Shown piece after piece: positions 45,379-54,613 of a stretch of DNA of 64,000 nucleotides (positions within the stretch are counted from its first letter, which is position 1; each line of letters opens with the position of its first letter). The translations under genes were made by a program, and so were the position numbers. The notes under the pieces are model-generated. The model was not told the origin of the DNA. It did not search any database and worked only from the letters and a program-made list of their open reading frames with translations. The DNA lies in NCBI GenBank assembly GCA_029261995.1, contig JAJDAF010000043.1, forward strand, positions 58,101-122,100. Direction: 5' to 3'. The stretch is from Candidatus Zhuqueibacterota bacterium (GTDB lineage: Bacteria; Zhuqueibacterota; Zhuqueibacteria; Oceanimicrobiales; Oceanimicrobiaceae).

Positions 45379-46887
45379 TTATTCGTGCGGCGGGACTTCC
45401 AGAAAGACGTGAATCGTTTCGTTGAACCTGCTCAGCGTTAGAATCACCACTCCACCCGGCTCCAGTCGTTGGATCGATTCCTGAAACTGGTGGGCTGATT
45501 CAATCCGGGTATCGTCAATCTCCACAATGATGTCATCTTCCATAATGCCGGAATCGTCTGCGGGCCCAAGCCGGACAACTCCGGTAACGATAACTCCGAG
45601 CGGGCCGGTGTACTTCATCTCAGATGCACGTTCCCGAGTGAGGCTCTCGACCGTCAAACCCAGACCCGACGGTCCGCGTTCTCGAGTAGGTTTCCGATGC
45701 GTCACGATAGTTTCCTGCCGTCTACCAAGCACGACATCCAGGTCCATTTCACGGCCTGACCTCCAGATGCGCAGCACCACACTCTCACCGGGGCTTTTTT
45801 TAGCGATGAGGGCCTGCACCTGGTTGCTTTTCGTAACCTGATGTGTGTCAACCTGGAGAACGACATCTTTTGACCTTACCCCAGCCTCGGCTGCCGGACT
45901 GCCACGCAGAACACGGTCGATAAAAACACCGCGCGGCTTGTCCATAGACAGCGCCCTTGCCCGTTTCTCATCTATGTTCTGCATGGCAATGCCAAGGTAT
46001 CCCCGATCAACTCGGCCTTTGTCGATGAGATCGAACATGATTTTCTTGGCCAGGTTGATGGGTATCGCAAAACCGAAACCCGCGCTGTATCCGGTTTCCG
46101 TAGCAATCGCGGTGTTCACGCCGACGACCTGACCATTGAGATTAACCAGCGCGCCACCGCTGTTGCCCGGATTGATGGCGGCATCGGTTTGAAGGAAGCT
46201 CTCGACGCTGTAAGTATCGTCGATGATGTCAATCTCTCGCTCTTTGGCGCTGATGATTCCAGCCGTGACGGTGGATCGCAGCTCAAGAGGGTTGCCGATG
46301 GCCAATACCCACTCACCAACTCTGACGCTATCAGAATTGCCTAGCGGCGCGACAGGTAAATCGCTGGCAGCAATTTTAACGACCGCGACCTCGGTGAGCG
46401 GGTCAAGACCGACGATGCTTGCATCGTACTCGCGATTGTCCTGCAACACAACGCGAACTCTGTCTGCCTTATCGACGACATGGACATTGGTGAGAATGAA
46501 TCCATCCGGTGATACGATAATTCCAGATCCAGAGCCTTGTTGCCGAAGCTCGTCAGGAACTCGAAAACGGAAGAAATCACGGAGTTCATCGCGGTCATGA
46601 AATTTTTGAAGCTCGGACGTGCTAATGAGGCGCGATGATTCTATGGTAACAACCGTTGGAACCACGCGTTCAGCGATGTAAACAAACGCGTCACTGGTGT
46701 TTTTAAGCGCAAGTATTTGCTGCGGGATGGCCTGCTGCGAGCCAAGCACGAGGTTTGTTCCGTCGTAAAACTGTCGCTCATCTTGGGGTGAATGGCTCAG
46801 GTTGAAACCGGCCGCAATCACCAGACCGACGAAAACGCCAATCGCCAAAAAGAGCCAGGAAGAGCGAAATGACCAACCGCTAAACAT
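45379..46887 (-). CDS. Second Do/HtrA-like serine protease, catalytic Asp replaced by Glu
   Basis: 502 residues from the ATG at 46887, chosen because the upstream small gene ends there and the protein then begins with a membrane segment (SWLFLAIGVFVGLVIAAGF). The protease domain has H136 (LTNVHVV) and S243 (INPGNSGGA). Where HtrA has the catalytic Asp (DPATD in the neighbour), it has Glu166 (DPLTEVAVVKI). Two PDZ domains follow. It may be a weak protease or mainly a chaperone or sensor. The start overlaps the 72-residue membrane-protein gene by 8 bp. Confidence 0.88.
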   Translation of the reverse strand: MFSGWSFRSSWLFLAIGVFVGLVIAAGFNLSHSPQDERQFYDGTNLVLGSQQAIPQQILALKNTSDAFVYIAERVVPTVVTIESSRLISTSELQKFHDRDELRDFFRFRVPDELRQQGSGSGIIVSPDGFILTNVHVVDKADRVRVVLQDNREYDASIVGLDPLTEVAVVKIAASDLPVAPLGNSDSVRVGEWVLAIGNPLELRSTVTAGIISAKEREIDIIDDTYSVESFLQTDAAINPGNSGGALVNLNGQVVGVNTAIATETGYSAGFGFAIPINLAKKIMFDLIDKGRVDRGYLGIAMQNIDEKRARALSMDKPRGVFIDRVLRGSPAAEAGVRSKDVVLQVDTHQVTKSNQVQALIAKKSPGESVVLRIWRSGREMDLDVVLGRRQETIVTHRKPTRERGPSGLGLTVESLTRERASEMKYTGPLGVIVTGVVRLGPADDSGIMEDDIIVEIDDTRIESAHQFQESIQRLEPGGVVILTLSRFNETIHVFLEVPPHE

Positions 46888-47098
46888 GGTCACCCCGGAA
46901 CAACAGGCTACGTATCTTCCGAAGTGCCCTTTCAGCTTGCCCGGGCATCGCAAGAGAAAACGCGAGTACAAGTAGCGCGACACCTGGCAATATCGGGAGC
47001 CCGAGCCCCACGACACCGAGCCCAATGAGAGCAGGAATCAGGCGTTTCTTTGTTTTCCGGAACTCCGCGACTTGAGTTTTCAGGCTAGGTTTTGTCAT
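46880..47098 (-). CDS. Small membrane protein (DUF454/PGPGW-like)
   Basis: 72 residues. One or two hydrophobic segments (PALIGLGVVGLGLPILPGVA, LLVLAFSLAMPGQ) with a Gly-Leu-Pro-rich core of the type seen in DUF454 (YbaN) and PGPGW proteins, and basic ends. It overlaps the STAS/HATPase gene by 4 bp and the second htrA by 8 bp, so it is certainly co-translated with them. Function unknown. Confidence 0.7.
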   Translation of the reverse strand: MTKPSLKTQVAEFRKTKKRLIPALIGLGVVGLGLPILPGVALLVLAFSLAMPGQAERALRKIRSLLFRGDHV

Positions 47099-48240
47099 TT
47101 TATAAACTTGATCATGGTCAACCGATTGCCTCGCCGTGGGTCAGGACGGTAGTCAAGCTCGTCCATTGAACGACGTATAATATACAGGCCGAAACCACCG
47201 GTCTGTCGATCATCCATTGCAGAAACGACATCGTATTTTTTGTTCGAAAAACCATCGAAACCGGCGCCGTAGTCCTGAATAATAATCTTGAACATTTCAA
47301 CATTATACTCAATCCAGACATCAATCCAGTTGTCAGAGTTCGAATGGTAGGCGTGTTCGATAACATTCAGACATGCCTCGTACACTGCGATCTTCATCTT
47401 GCCAACTTCCTTGCTATCAAGCCCGGCTCTGTCGGCGTAGTTGGTTACAAAATCGCAAATGGTGTAGAGGTTGTTTGTGGCACTCTTTACACGCAGGTGG
47501 TTGCGCTCACCCTTTTGCGCTTCTGTCACCGCATTGTCGTTCACCGGCTCAGGCTGATGTTCGGGCTCAGGTTGATGTTCGGGCTCAGGTTGATGCTCGG
47601 GCTCAGATTGATGCTCGGGCGCGGGTTGCGGACTGAGTTCATCGCGCAATTTCTCGATCAGCGGATCATCGACGATATCGACGCCCGGGATGGGGTCTCC
47701 CGCAGTTGCAGCCAGATCGGTCTTCGTGGTGGTGGGCTCGGCAGGAGTTGCGGGTTCCGGTGGCGTTGCGCTCTCTTCGGGCATATCTGGTGCAGGAGGA
47801 GGTACCGGGTTGTCTGCATGCTCCGCTGCTGCAGCGACATCCGATTTCACAGGCGCCGTACGGTTGTTAGACAGGTTTGGTTCCGCCGGAAAATCCTGCA
47901 GAGCCGTATCCTCATTGTCTTCAATCGACAGATAGTTCTTTGGTGAGAACGTACTCAAATGGGCAAGTGTTTTGGTACTCAGGTTGAGAATCTTTATGTC
48001 CCCATCCAGACGTCGAGCCCGGGAAGTAGCTTCAATCAGGAGGGCAATTAGAGACGAGGAAGGTAACTGGACGTTTTCAAGATCAACGACGAATCGCGAT
48101 TCGCCGTTTTGGAAACACTCTTCAAAGGTATCTTTCAATACCTCAAAAACGAATTTCGAGTCCTGTATGTTCGCCAAAGGAATGCGGATAACCTGCTCGT
48201 ACCCCTCAATCCTTTCAAACGCGATCTTGGATGATTCCAT
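47095..48240 (-). CDS. STAS / HATPase fusion (RsbV-RsbW-like anti-sigma module)
   Basis: 381 residues from the ATG at 48240. The N-terminal ~110 residues form a STAS-like domain (FVVDLENVQLPSSSLIALLI, with a Ser-Ser at the usual phosphoserine site). A long Pro/Ala/Glu linker (about 120-245) includes four copies of EHQPEP. The C-terminal ~130 residues are a HATPase_c domain (KIAVYEACLNVIEHAYHSNS, IIIQDYGAGFDGF, GGFGLYIIRRSMDELDY). RsbV and RsbW are normally separate partner-switch proteins; here antagonist and kinase are on one chain. No sigma factor is nearby. The stop overlaps the small membrane gene by 4 bp. Confidence 0.82.
   Translation of the reverse strand: MESSKIAFERIEGYEQVIRIPLANIQDSKFVFEVLKDTFEECFQNGESRFVVDLENVQLPSSSLIALLIEATSRARRLDGDIKILNLSTKTLAHLSTFSPKNYLSIEDNEDTALQDFPAEPNLSNNRTAPVKSDVAAAAEHADNPVPPPAPDMPEESATPPEPATPAEPTTTKTDLAATAGDPIPGVDIVDDPLIEKLRDELSPQPAPEHQSEPEHQPEPEHQPEPEHQPEPVNDNAVTEAQKGERNHLRVKSATNNLYTICDFVTNYADRAGLDSKEVGKMKIAVYEACLNVIEHAYHSNSDNWIDVWIEYNVEMFKIIIQDYGAGFDGFSNKKYDVVSAMDDRQTGGFGLYIIRRSMDELDYRPDPRRGNRLTMIKFIK
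47551..47622. repeat. Four 18-bp tandem repeats in the STAS/HATPase linker
   Basis: Four units of the type AGGTTGATGTTCGGGCTC at 47551-47568, 47569-47586, 47587-47604 and 47605-47622 with one to three changes each. They encode repeated EHQPEP hexapeptides in the linker. Confidence 0.85.
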
Positions 48241-48318
48241 GGCATGATCTATGTTGCCCAAACCCTGCGTAATAGCAAATCTATGACTTCAACCCAATTT
48301 AGCAACGAATTTCTCGAG

Positions 48319-49998
48319 TCATGCGGTGTCAACAACACGGGCATCTTCTTCTTTGAGCACGCGGCGAAGCACTTTCCCGATATTACTTTTCGGCAGCGAT
48401 TCCCTAAACTCAACTTGGCGCGGCACTTTGAACGCGGCGAGTCTGGCGCGACAATAACTGGTGACTTCCTCTTCCGTCAGGTGCTCCCCTTCTTTCAGAA
48501 CAACGAACGCTTTAACGGTTTCGCCGCGGTATTCATCCGGCACGCCAATGACTGCCGCTTCAAGTATTTGCGGACACTCGAAAAGAACTTCCTCGATCTC
48601 ACGGGGATAGATATTGAATCCTCCGGCAATTATCATATCCTTCTTGCGATCGACGATGTAGAAGTAGCCGTCTTCGTCCATTCGCGCGACATCACCCGTG
48701 TAGAGCCAACCTTCATGGAGAACGAGCTTGGTTTCTTCGTCCATCTGCCAGTAACCTTGCATCACCTGCGGACCCTTGACCGCCATTTCTCCTACTTCTC
48801 CGACCGCCACCGGCTTTTTGGATGTCGGGTCAACGACAGCCGCATCAGTATTGGGCAATGGCATTCCAACAGAGCCTTCCTTTCTCCCGCCGTGCAAAGG
48901 ATTCGCATGGGTGACCGGCGAAGTTTCTGATAATCCGTAGCCTTCCACGAGCTTACCACCCGAGATGCGCTCAAACTGGCGAGCGACCTGCACGGGCAAG
49001 GCCGCGCCACCGCTGATACAGCCCTTGATGGAAGATAGATCGTATTTCTCGACACCCGGAAAATTATTGATGGCTACGAACAAAGTTGGCACGCCAGGGA
49101 ACAGAGTTGCTTTTTCCTTCTCGATGGCTTTCAACAGGGTCTTGATATCCCGCGGGTTCGGTACCAGAACCATTTGCGACTTGAGAAAAACAGCTTTGTG
49201 TAGACAAGTTGTAAGGCCGTAACTATGGAAGAATGGAAGCGCTGACAGGATAATTTCTTTCTTCTCTTCAACACCAACGTACCACGATTTGATTTGAACG
49301 ACGTTCGAAACCAGATTTCTGTGGGTCAGCACGGCGCCTTTTGAAACACCCGTTGTGCCGCCCGTGTACAAGAGAATCGCGACATCTGATGACTTGATCT
49401 CGTGGTCTGGTGGGTCTATCGGAAATTGCTCAGACTCAAGCTCCTCATAGAAATGAACGCGGGGCTGGCGCGCAACTTTGACAAATGCTCCGGCTTTTCG
49501 AGCCTTGAGCGGATAGAGCCACTTCAGTGGAAGCGGCAGGTAGTGTTGCGCCTTGGTCAAAATCACATTTTCAAGACCGGTCTCGGCCCAAACATCCTTG
49601 ATTGTTGGGAAAAAGCGATCCAGCGTCACAATTGCCTTGGCGCCACTATTGTTGAGTTGGTACTTTACTTCGCGCCCCACATAAAGTGGGTTGGTGGGCA
49701 CAATCACCGCCCCAACCTGCAGGATGGCGAAGTGAAAGACAACATACTGCGGAATGTTTGGCAGCATCAGGGCCACGCGGTCGCCGGGCGAGATGCCGAG
49801 ACGATGCAGCGCCACGGCAAACTGCGAGACCAGGCTGCCAACCTGGCCGTAGGTTAGAGTCTTGCCAAAATACCGTATCGCCACACCGTTTGGGTGTGTT
49901 TCAACGGCGTCACGAAAAACATCGAGTAGCGTCAGGTCCGGAATGTCAATGGTCTTCGGGACCTCCTGCTCATAAAATTTCAGCCAGGGTTTTTTCAT
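48319..49998 (-). CDS. fadD: Long-chain fatty-acid-CoA ligase (AMP-binding enzyme)
   Basis: 559 residues, typical FadD length. The AMP-binding core is LLYTGGTTGVSKGAVLTHRN; later motifs are GYGLSETSPVTHANP, YTGDVARMDEDGYFYIVDRK, GFNIYPREIEEVLFECPQI and SNIGKVLRRVLK. It activates fatty acids to acyl-CoA with ATP. With the HAD/hydratase fusion at 11 kb it suggests fatty-acid use. The stop lies 79 bp before the STAS/HATPase start, so it may be transcribed with that signalling run. Confidence 0.93.
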   Translation of the reverse strand: MKKPWLKFYEQEVPKTIDIPDLTLLDVFRDAVETHPNGVAIRYFGKTLTYGQVGSLVSQFAVALHRLGISPGDRVALMLPNIPQYVVFHFAILQVGAVIVPTNPLYVGREVKYQLNNSGAKAIVTLDRFFPTIKDVWAETGLENVILTKAQHYLPLPLKWLYPLKARKAGAFVKVARQPRVHFYEELESEQFPIDPPDHEIKSSDVAILLYTGGTTGVSKGAVLTHRNLVSNVVQIKSWYVGVEEKKEIILSALPFFHSYGLTTCLHKAVFLKSQMVLVPNPRDIKTLLKAIEKEKATLFPGVPTLFVAINNFPGVEKYDLSSIKGCISGGAALPVQVARQFERISGGKLVEGYGLSETSPVTHANPLHGGRKEGSVGMPLPNTDAAVVDPTSKKPVAVGEVGEMAVKGPQVMQGYWQMDEETKLVLHEGWLYTGDVARMDEDGYFYIVDRKKDMIIAGGFNIYPREIEEVLFECPQILEAAVIGVPDEYRGETVKAFVVLKEGEHLTEEEVTSYCRARLAAFKVPRQVEFRESLPKSNIGKVLRRVLKEEDARVVDTA

Positions 49999-50035
49999 CG
50001 CCGGTATCAGACGTAGTAGTGAGGGAGGTGAAAAT

Positions 50036-50069
50036 AAAAAAAAACACCCATCTTAAAGATGGGCGTTTT
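50036..50069 (-). terminator. Terminator of the TPR gene at 50089
   Basis: A-run, then ACACCCATCTTAAAGATGGGCGT: an 8-bp CCCATCTT/AAGATGGG stem with a U-run on the minus strand. It lies 20 bp after the TPR gene's stop, just upstream of fadD. Confidence 0.85.
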
Positions 50070-50088
50070 CTTGGATTCAACTCAAAGA

Positions 50089-51135
50089 TCAATTGCCGCC
50101 GTATTTGTCACGATTCACGATCAGGTCAATTTCGTAATCGGCAGTCCGCTTCCAGTTTCTGTCCTTCTGCGCAATCTTGAAGTAAGTAATCGCCTGGTTG
50201 TATTGGCTGAGTTCTTTGCAAGCCTTGCCGGCTTCGTAAGCAGCCGGTGCGTAGTTCTTCTTATTCTTGAGTGCTTCGTCAGCCGCAGCCTTGGCCTTGG
50301 CGTAAGCATTGCGCTTGTTGTAAATCACGGCCTTACGATAATGCGGCGACTCCCACCTTCTTCTCTTGGTTACCTCAACTGCCTGATCCAACGCCATTAA
50401 CGCAGCATCAAACCGATTAAGCTCGGTGAGGCTGACTCCGAGGCTGTAATACGCCAGATCGTAGTCCGGCTTGAGTTGCGTTGCCTTGTCAAAATTCTCG
50501 GCAGCCCGGTTGTAATCCTTTTTCTTGTCAAGGTAGACAGCGCCAAGCTGATAGAACGCCTTGAACGAAGTGGGGCTGTTCTCCACCGCGGTCTTGTAGG
50601 TCTTGATAGCGTTGTCAGTCTGCCCCATCCTGGAATAGATTTTCCCCATTTCGACATAGGCATTTGCATAGGTCGGGTTCTGCTCAACACACGCCTGAAA
50701 CGCGACCACCGCATCTGTGGATTTACGCATCTTCTTGAGCGCCAGCCCTTTACCGTAATATGCCAGATAGAAAGTCGGGTCCAATGTGACCGCCTTGTCG
50801 TAATGGACAATTGAACCCTGGTATTGCTGAAGTTTGTACTTGTCGTTGCCGTTGTTGTATTCACGCTTGGCGTCATTGATTTTCTTCATCGCATCGACGT
50901 CGGCCATGAGTTTGGCATTGACATCTTTCAGCTGTGCGGCCAGGTTATCCCGCTCCTTTTTGAGGGTCTCATATTCATCTGCGCTGGCGCCAGCCAACTT
51001 CTTGTCAATCTCTGCAACGCTCTTGATAATGGTTTGCTTCTGCGTGGCCAGATCCTGGGCCATCAGATTCCCAACCAGGAACAGCGCCAGAAACAGGCTC
51101 ATCATGCTGACTCGATTGATCTTCAAAAAACTCAT
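50089..51135 (-). CDS. Secreted TPR protein with N-terminal coiled coil
   Basis: 348 residues. A signal peptide (SLFLALFLVGNLMAQ) is followed by a coiled coil (about 30-90, SVAEIDKKLAGASADEYETL, KKERDNLAAQLKDVNAKL) and six or more TPR repeats (NGNDKYKLQQYQGSIVHYDK, YYGKGLALKKMRKSTDAVVA, AYVEMGKIYSRMGQTDNAIK). It is probably a periplasmic scaffold. It is flanked by its own terminator and the tRNA gene. Partner unknown. Confidence 0.75.
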   Translation of the reverse strand: MSFLKINRVSMMSLFLALFLVGNLMAQDLATQKQTIIKSVAEIDKKLAGASADEYETLKKERDNLAAQLKDVNAKLMADVDAMKKINDAKREYNNGNDKYKLQQYQGSIVHYDKAVTLDPTFYLAYYGKGLALKKMRKSTDAVVAFQACVEQNPTYANAYVEMGKIYSRMGQTDNAIKTYKTAVENSPTSFKAFYQLGAVYLDKKKDYNRAAENFDKATQLKPDYDLAYYSLGVSLTELNRFDAALMALDQAVEVTKRRRWESPHYRKAVIYNKRNAYAKAKAAADEALKNKKNYAPAAYEAGKACKELSQYNQAITYFKIAQKDRNWKRTADYEIDLIVNRDKYGGN

Positions 51136-51307
51136 ACAAAACCTCCCGTGCTTTTTGCCATAAATTGGTAGGACCTCAATAAATCAGGTCGAATTCTCCA
51201 AGCAGCCTCCCTCACTAAGAAGGCCGCTACTTATATATATATTGCAGTTTCTATTGATATTATTCCAACAGAGATGTCACGAGGAATGAATGAAACCAAA
51301 AATCTAG

Positions 51308-51389
51308 TGCCGAAGGGGGGACTCGAACCCCCATGGGTTGCCCCACACGGCCCTCAACCGTGCGTGTCTACCAGTTCCACCACTTCGGC
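51308..51389 (-). tRNA. tRNA-Leu (anticodon GAG)
   Basis: 82 bases on the minus strand. Acceptor arms GCCGAAG (51389-51383) and CTTCGGC (51315-51309), discriminator A. The D-arm segment is GTGGAACTGGTAGACACG; the anticodon stem CACGG/CCGTG encloses TTGAGGG, giving anticodon GAG. The T arm is GGGGGTTCGAGTCCCCC, and the long variable arm is the class II leucine type. CCA is not encoded after the discriminator. Confidence 0.95.
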
Positions 51390-51418
51390 ATGCCATGATG
51401 ACTGTATAAAAATCAAGC

Positions 51419-51808
51419 CTACTTCGTTGAATCGGCAGGCACTGAAGCATCCGGTATTGGTATTTGAGCCGGAATCAGGCCCTGCGTCTCTTGCGTCGGA
51501 ACGATAGGCACACTTGCCGGCACTGATGAACGTTTCTGCTGTTCCTGCTGTACCAGACCGCCATCTGCCTCCACGCCGCGATTGACAAGAGAGAGCACGA
51601 GCGAAAGGAGCAAGAACGCTGTGGCCAGTCCCGTGGTCATGCGGCTCAGAAAAGTTGCCGCGCCACGGCCGCCAAATACTGCTCCCATATCACCTCCGCC
51701 TCCACCAAAAGCGCCAGCCAACCCACCACCCTTGCTGGACTGCAATAGGATGCTCAAGGTCAGACCAAAGCAGGAGATTATAAAAAGGACATATAAAAAG
51801 GTAACCAT
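51419..51808 (-). CDS. secG: Preprotein translocase subunit SecG
   Basis: 129 residues. SecG layout: two membrane segments ([20 protein letters not shown] and about 52-72) around [20 protein letters not shown], the conserved Gly-rich cytoplasmic loop. The C-terminal tail ([20 protein letters not shown]) is a Pro/Val/Gln-rich extension longer than in E. coli SecG (110). It supports Sec-dependent export. It follows tpiA by 4 bp and precedes tRNA-Leu, the common gapA-tpiA-secG-tRNA order. Confidence 0.94.
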   Translation of the reverse strand: MVTFLYVLFIISCFGLTLSILLQSSKGGGLAGAFGGGGGDMGAVFGGRGAATFLSRMTTGLATAFLLLSLVLSLVNRGVEADGGLVQQEQQKRSSVPASVPIVPTQETQGLIPAQIPIPDASVPADSTK

Positions 51809-51812
51809 ATTC

Positions 51813-52586
51813 TTAGGTACTCAAGTTTTCTGCTGCTTTAACAATTTCCGTGAAGCTATCCGGATCGAGGCTCGCGCCACCAACCAGAGCTCCGTCAATA
51901 TTTTCCCGACTTAACAATGATTCAGCATTTGAGGGTTTGACACTACCGCCATATTGGATGCGAAGCCGGCTTGCGAGGCCGGGACTGAACACATCTGCCA
52001 GCAACTCACGAATATACCGGTGCACATCTTCCGCATGTTCGGGCGTAGCTGTCACGCCTGTTCCGATCGCCCAAACCGGTTCATAGGCAATCACAAGATC
52101 GTCCGCACTCTCAACAGAAACCCCTGCCAGACCTTCCCTGACCTGCGCTCCAACCACGGATTCCGTCTTACCCGCCTCCCGCTCTTCCAACTTCTCGCCC
52201 ACGCAAAAAATGGGCTTGAGTCCCCGCGCCAGTGCCTTCAAGACCTTTTTATTGACTTCCGTATTGGTCTCGCCGAAGACATGTCGTCTTTCAGAATGCC
52301 CCAGAACCACGTAGTCGCAACCGGCATCTTTCAACATTCCCGCGGAAATCTCTCCGGTAAAAGCGCCATCATCTTCCCAGTGCATGTTCTGACCGCTAAC
52401 CCGCACGGTACTTTCTTTCAGCATCTCGACGACCGGCACAATATCGACCGCCGGCGGACAAACCACAACATCGACGTTCTCGACATTGATGAGCTTGACT
52501 TTCAGCGCCTTGGCCGCTGAAGCTGCTTCGGCCGGTGTCTTGAACATCTTCCAGTTGCCGCCGATAATGTATCGCCTGTTTGTCAT
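51813..52586 (-). CDS. tpiA: Triosephosphate isomerase
   Basis: 257 residues from the ATG at 52586 (MTNRRYIIGGNWKMF); an upstream in-frame TTG adds four residues. Active-site residues are N11 and K13 (GGNWKM), the His in VVLGHSERRHVFGE and the Glu in AYEPVWAIGTG. It converts dihydroxyacetone phosphate and glyceraldehyde-3-phosphate. It is between gapA (20 bp) and secG (4 bp). Confidence 0.97.
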   Translation of the reverse strand: MTNRRYIIGGNWKMFKTPAEAASAAKALKVKLINVENVDVVVCPPAVDIVPVVEMLKESTVRVSGQNMHWEDDGAFTGEISAGMLKDAGCDYVVLGHSERRHVFGETNTEVNKKVLKALARGLKPIFCVGEKLEEREAGKTESVVGAQVREGLAGVSVESADDLVIAYEPVWAIGTGVTATPEHAEDVHRYIRELLADVFSPGLASRLRIQYGGSVKPSNAESLLSRENIDGALVGGASLDPDSFTEIVKAAENLST

Positions 52587-52606
52587 GGCTTTGGTCAACC
52601 CGTAAA

Positions 52607-53617
52607 TTACAGATTTCTGGAGATGTATTGAATCAGATCAAGCACCCGGCACGAGAATCCCCACTCATTGTCATACCAGGACAGCACTTTTGCGAAATTG
52701 CCATCCATGACATTGGTAGATAGTGAATCGACAATGGAAGAATGCGGGTTTGAGTTGTAGTCTTTTGATACGAGAGGTTCATCGGAATAGCCGAGAACGC
52801 CCTTCAACTCATTTTCCGCAGCGCGTTTGAAGGCCGCGTTCAATTCTTCGGTAGTGGTGGTCTTTTCCAATTGAAAGACCACATCGACCAGCGAGACATT
52901 TTGTGTTGGCACGCGAATCGCCATGCCATCCATCTTGCCCTTAAGCTCAGGCAAAACTTCAGCCACTGCCTTGGCCGCGCCGGTTGTCGTCGGTATCATG
53001 GAGACCGAGGCCGCCCGCCCGCGCCGCAAATCTTTATGGGGCAAATCAAGAATACGCTGGTCATTTGTGAAGGCGTGAATCGTAGTCATCAATCCCTTGA
53101 CAATGCCGAAGTTATCCAGGACGACTTTGGCGACAGGGGTTAGACAGTTGGTGGTGCACGATGCATTCGAAATGATATGGTGAGTCTCGGCGTTGTATTT
53201 CTTATGATTGACGCCGTAGACAACGGTCAGGTCCGGGTTTTTGGCCGGCGCGCTGATCACGACTTTCTTTGCGCCCGCATCGAGATGCTTGCTGGCGCTC
53301 TCTCTGGCGGTAAACAAACCCGTCGATTCGATCACGACGTCCACATTCATCTCTTTCCAGGGCAATCCGGCGGGATCCTTGATTGCCGTAACTCTGATTT
53401 CCTTGCCGTTGACAACCAGGTTGTCGCCGACAGCTTTCACATCGCCGTCAAATACGCCAAAGGTTGAATCATACTTCAGCAGGTGCGCCAACGTAGCCGA
53501 ATCAGTCAAATCATTAACGGCAACGAACTCAACGTCATCCTTACCATAGAGTTTTGCTGCTCTGAAGATATTTCTTCCTATGCGACCAAACCCGTTGATC
53601 CCAACTCTCACAGACAT
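52607..53617 (-). CDS. gapA: Type I glyceraldehyde-3-phosphate dehydrogenase
   Basis: 336 residues from the ATG at 53617 (MSVRVGINGFGRIGR; AAGGAG upstream). An NAD-binding N-terminus (GFGRIG, with N35-D36 in AVNDLTD) is followed by the catalytic Cys154 in SNASCTTNCL. The C-terminus SWYDNEWGFSCRVLDLI is standard. The protein is an ordinary glycolytic enzyme, clustered with tpiA. Confidence 0.97.
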   Translation of the reverse strand: MSVRVGINGFGRIGRNIFRAAKLYGKDDVEFVAVNDLTDSATLAHLLKYDSTFGVFDGDVKAVGDNLVVNGKEIRVTAIKDPAGLPWKEMNVDVVIESTGLFTARESASKHLDAGAKKVVISAPAKNPDLTVVYGVNHKKYNAETHHIISNASCTTNCLTPVAKVVLDNFGIVKGLMTTIHAFTNDQRILDLPHKDLRRGRAASVSMIPTTTGAAKAVAEVLPELKGKMDGMAIRVPTQNVSLVDVVFQLEKTTTTEELNAAFKRAAENELKGVLGYSDEPLVSKDYNSNPHSSIVDSLSTNVMDGNFAKVLSWYDNEWGFSCRVLDLIQYISRNL

Positions 53618-53835
53618 GTGATGATTCTCCTTGCTTGAGATAATTGAAAGGTAGAGGATAGGCTCGATATTGCCCAAAACACAGGCACCGAACGACTATG
53701 GTTGCGACGTGCAACCGCCAATACCGTCCCCCTTTGCAGACCTTGTTCCAGTGGAAAACAGAAGGTCTTTATACACAACGACGGGCCATCAGCCCGCCCA
53801 AAACGAAGCTAAAATAAAGATTATTTAACGAAATG

Positions 53836-54558
53836 TCAAGCAGAAATTCCAGGTTTTCCGGCCTCGGTTCTGACTGCCGTGAGCGCCAGAACCTGGGTGG
53901 CGCCAGCGGCAAGCAAGGCTTCGCAACATCCCTGTAGAGTTGCGCCAGTCGTGCAAACATCGTCCACCACGATGACTTTCTTGCCCTTCACTTCGCGGAC
54001 ATTCGCCACCTCGAAGGCGCCTACCATATTCTTCTGCCGTGCAACTGCGTTGAGCTGGGCTTGCGATTTCGTGTTCCGGACTCGCAGCAGAACATCATCC
54101 CGAAACTCTGCGCCAGCACCGCCGGCAGCAGATTTTGAAATCAGAGCGCTTTGATTGTATCCGCGTTCGCGAAATCGATTTTTGTGAAGCGGCACCGGGA
54201 CAATCAGATCGGCACTTCGATAGAGTTGGTGGCGGGAAATGATGCCGGCAAGATCGCTGCCGATGCGGGCGCCCAGAGACAACATGCGAACATATTTGAG
54301 GACATGGACTATCTTTTGAACTTCGTCCCCAAACGGCCACAAGGAAATGATGTGGGAGAATCCCCTGCCGCGCAGATCATCGGGTAACTCGCCACTATCA
54401 TCATAGTTTGGCAAGCCTTGCCAGCAGGTCTTGCAGACATGTCTTTCATCGCCATCCAGTCTGGCTTCGCAAAGCAGGCAGAACGGCGGATATGCGAAAT
54501 TCAGAAGCGATGAAACTACTTCCTTGAACACGGCGTGCAGCTTCGAGAACCAGGCCAC
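53836..54558 (-). CDS. comF: ComF-family phosphoribosyltransferase
   Basis: 240 residues. An N-terminal zinc-finger-like motif (PPFCLLCEARLDGDERHVCK then CW) precedes a PRTase domain with LIVPVPLHKNRFRERGYNQS and VIVVDDVCTTGATLQGCCEA, the PRPP-binding loop. ComF proteins are linked to DNA uptake in naturally competent bacteria but occur widely. It is a single gene, 55 bp downstream of the barrel-protein gene on the same strand order. Confidence 0.9.
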   Translation of the reverse strand: MAWFSKLHAVFKEVVSSLLNFAYPPFCLLCEARLDGDERHVCKTCWQGLPNYDDSGELPDDLRGRGFSHIISLWPFGDEVQKIVHVLKYVRMLSLGARIGSDLAGIISRHQLYRSADLIVPVPLHKNRFRERGYNQSALISKSAAGGAGAEFRDDVLLRVRNTKSQAQLNAVARQKNMVGAFEVANVREVKGKKVIVVDDVCTTGATLQGCCEALLAAGATQVLALTAVRTEAGKPGISA

Positions 54559-54613
54559 GACACACCTCCCTGCACCGGGCTTCGTCTTAGTTATCTCAAT
54601 GGTAGACTTCTGA

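Noticed and set aside
47551..47622. CRISPR-like short repeats
   Set aside because: Units are directly adjacent 18-bp tandem copies inside a coding linker, with no spacers.
47344..47946. Long + strand open frame opposite the STAS/HATPase linker
   Set aside because: It is the antisense of the repetitive linker (Leu/Arg-rich repeats) with no RBS or homology.
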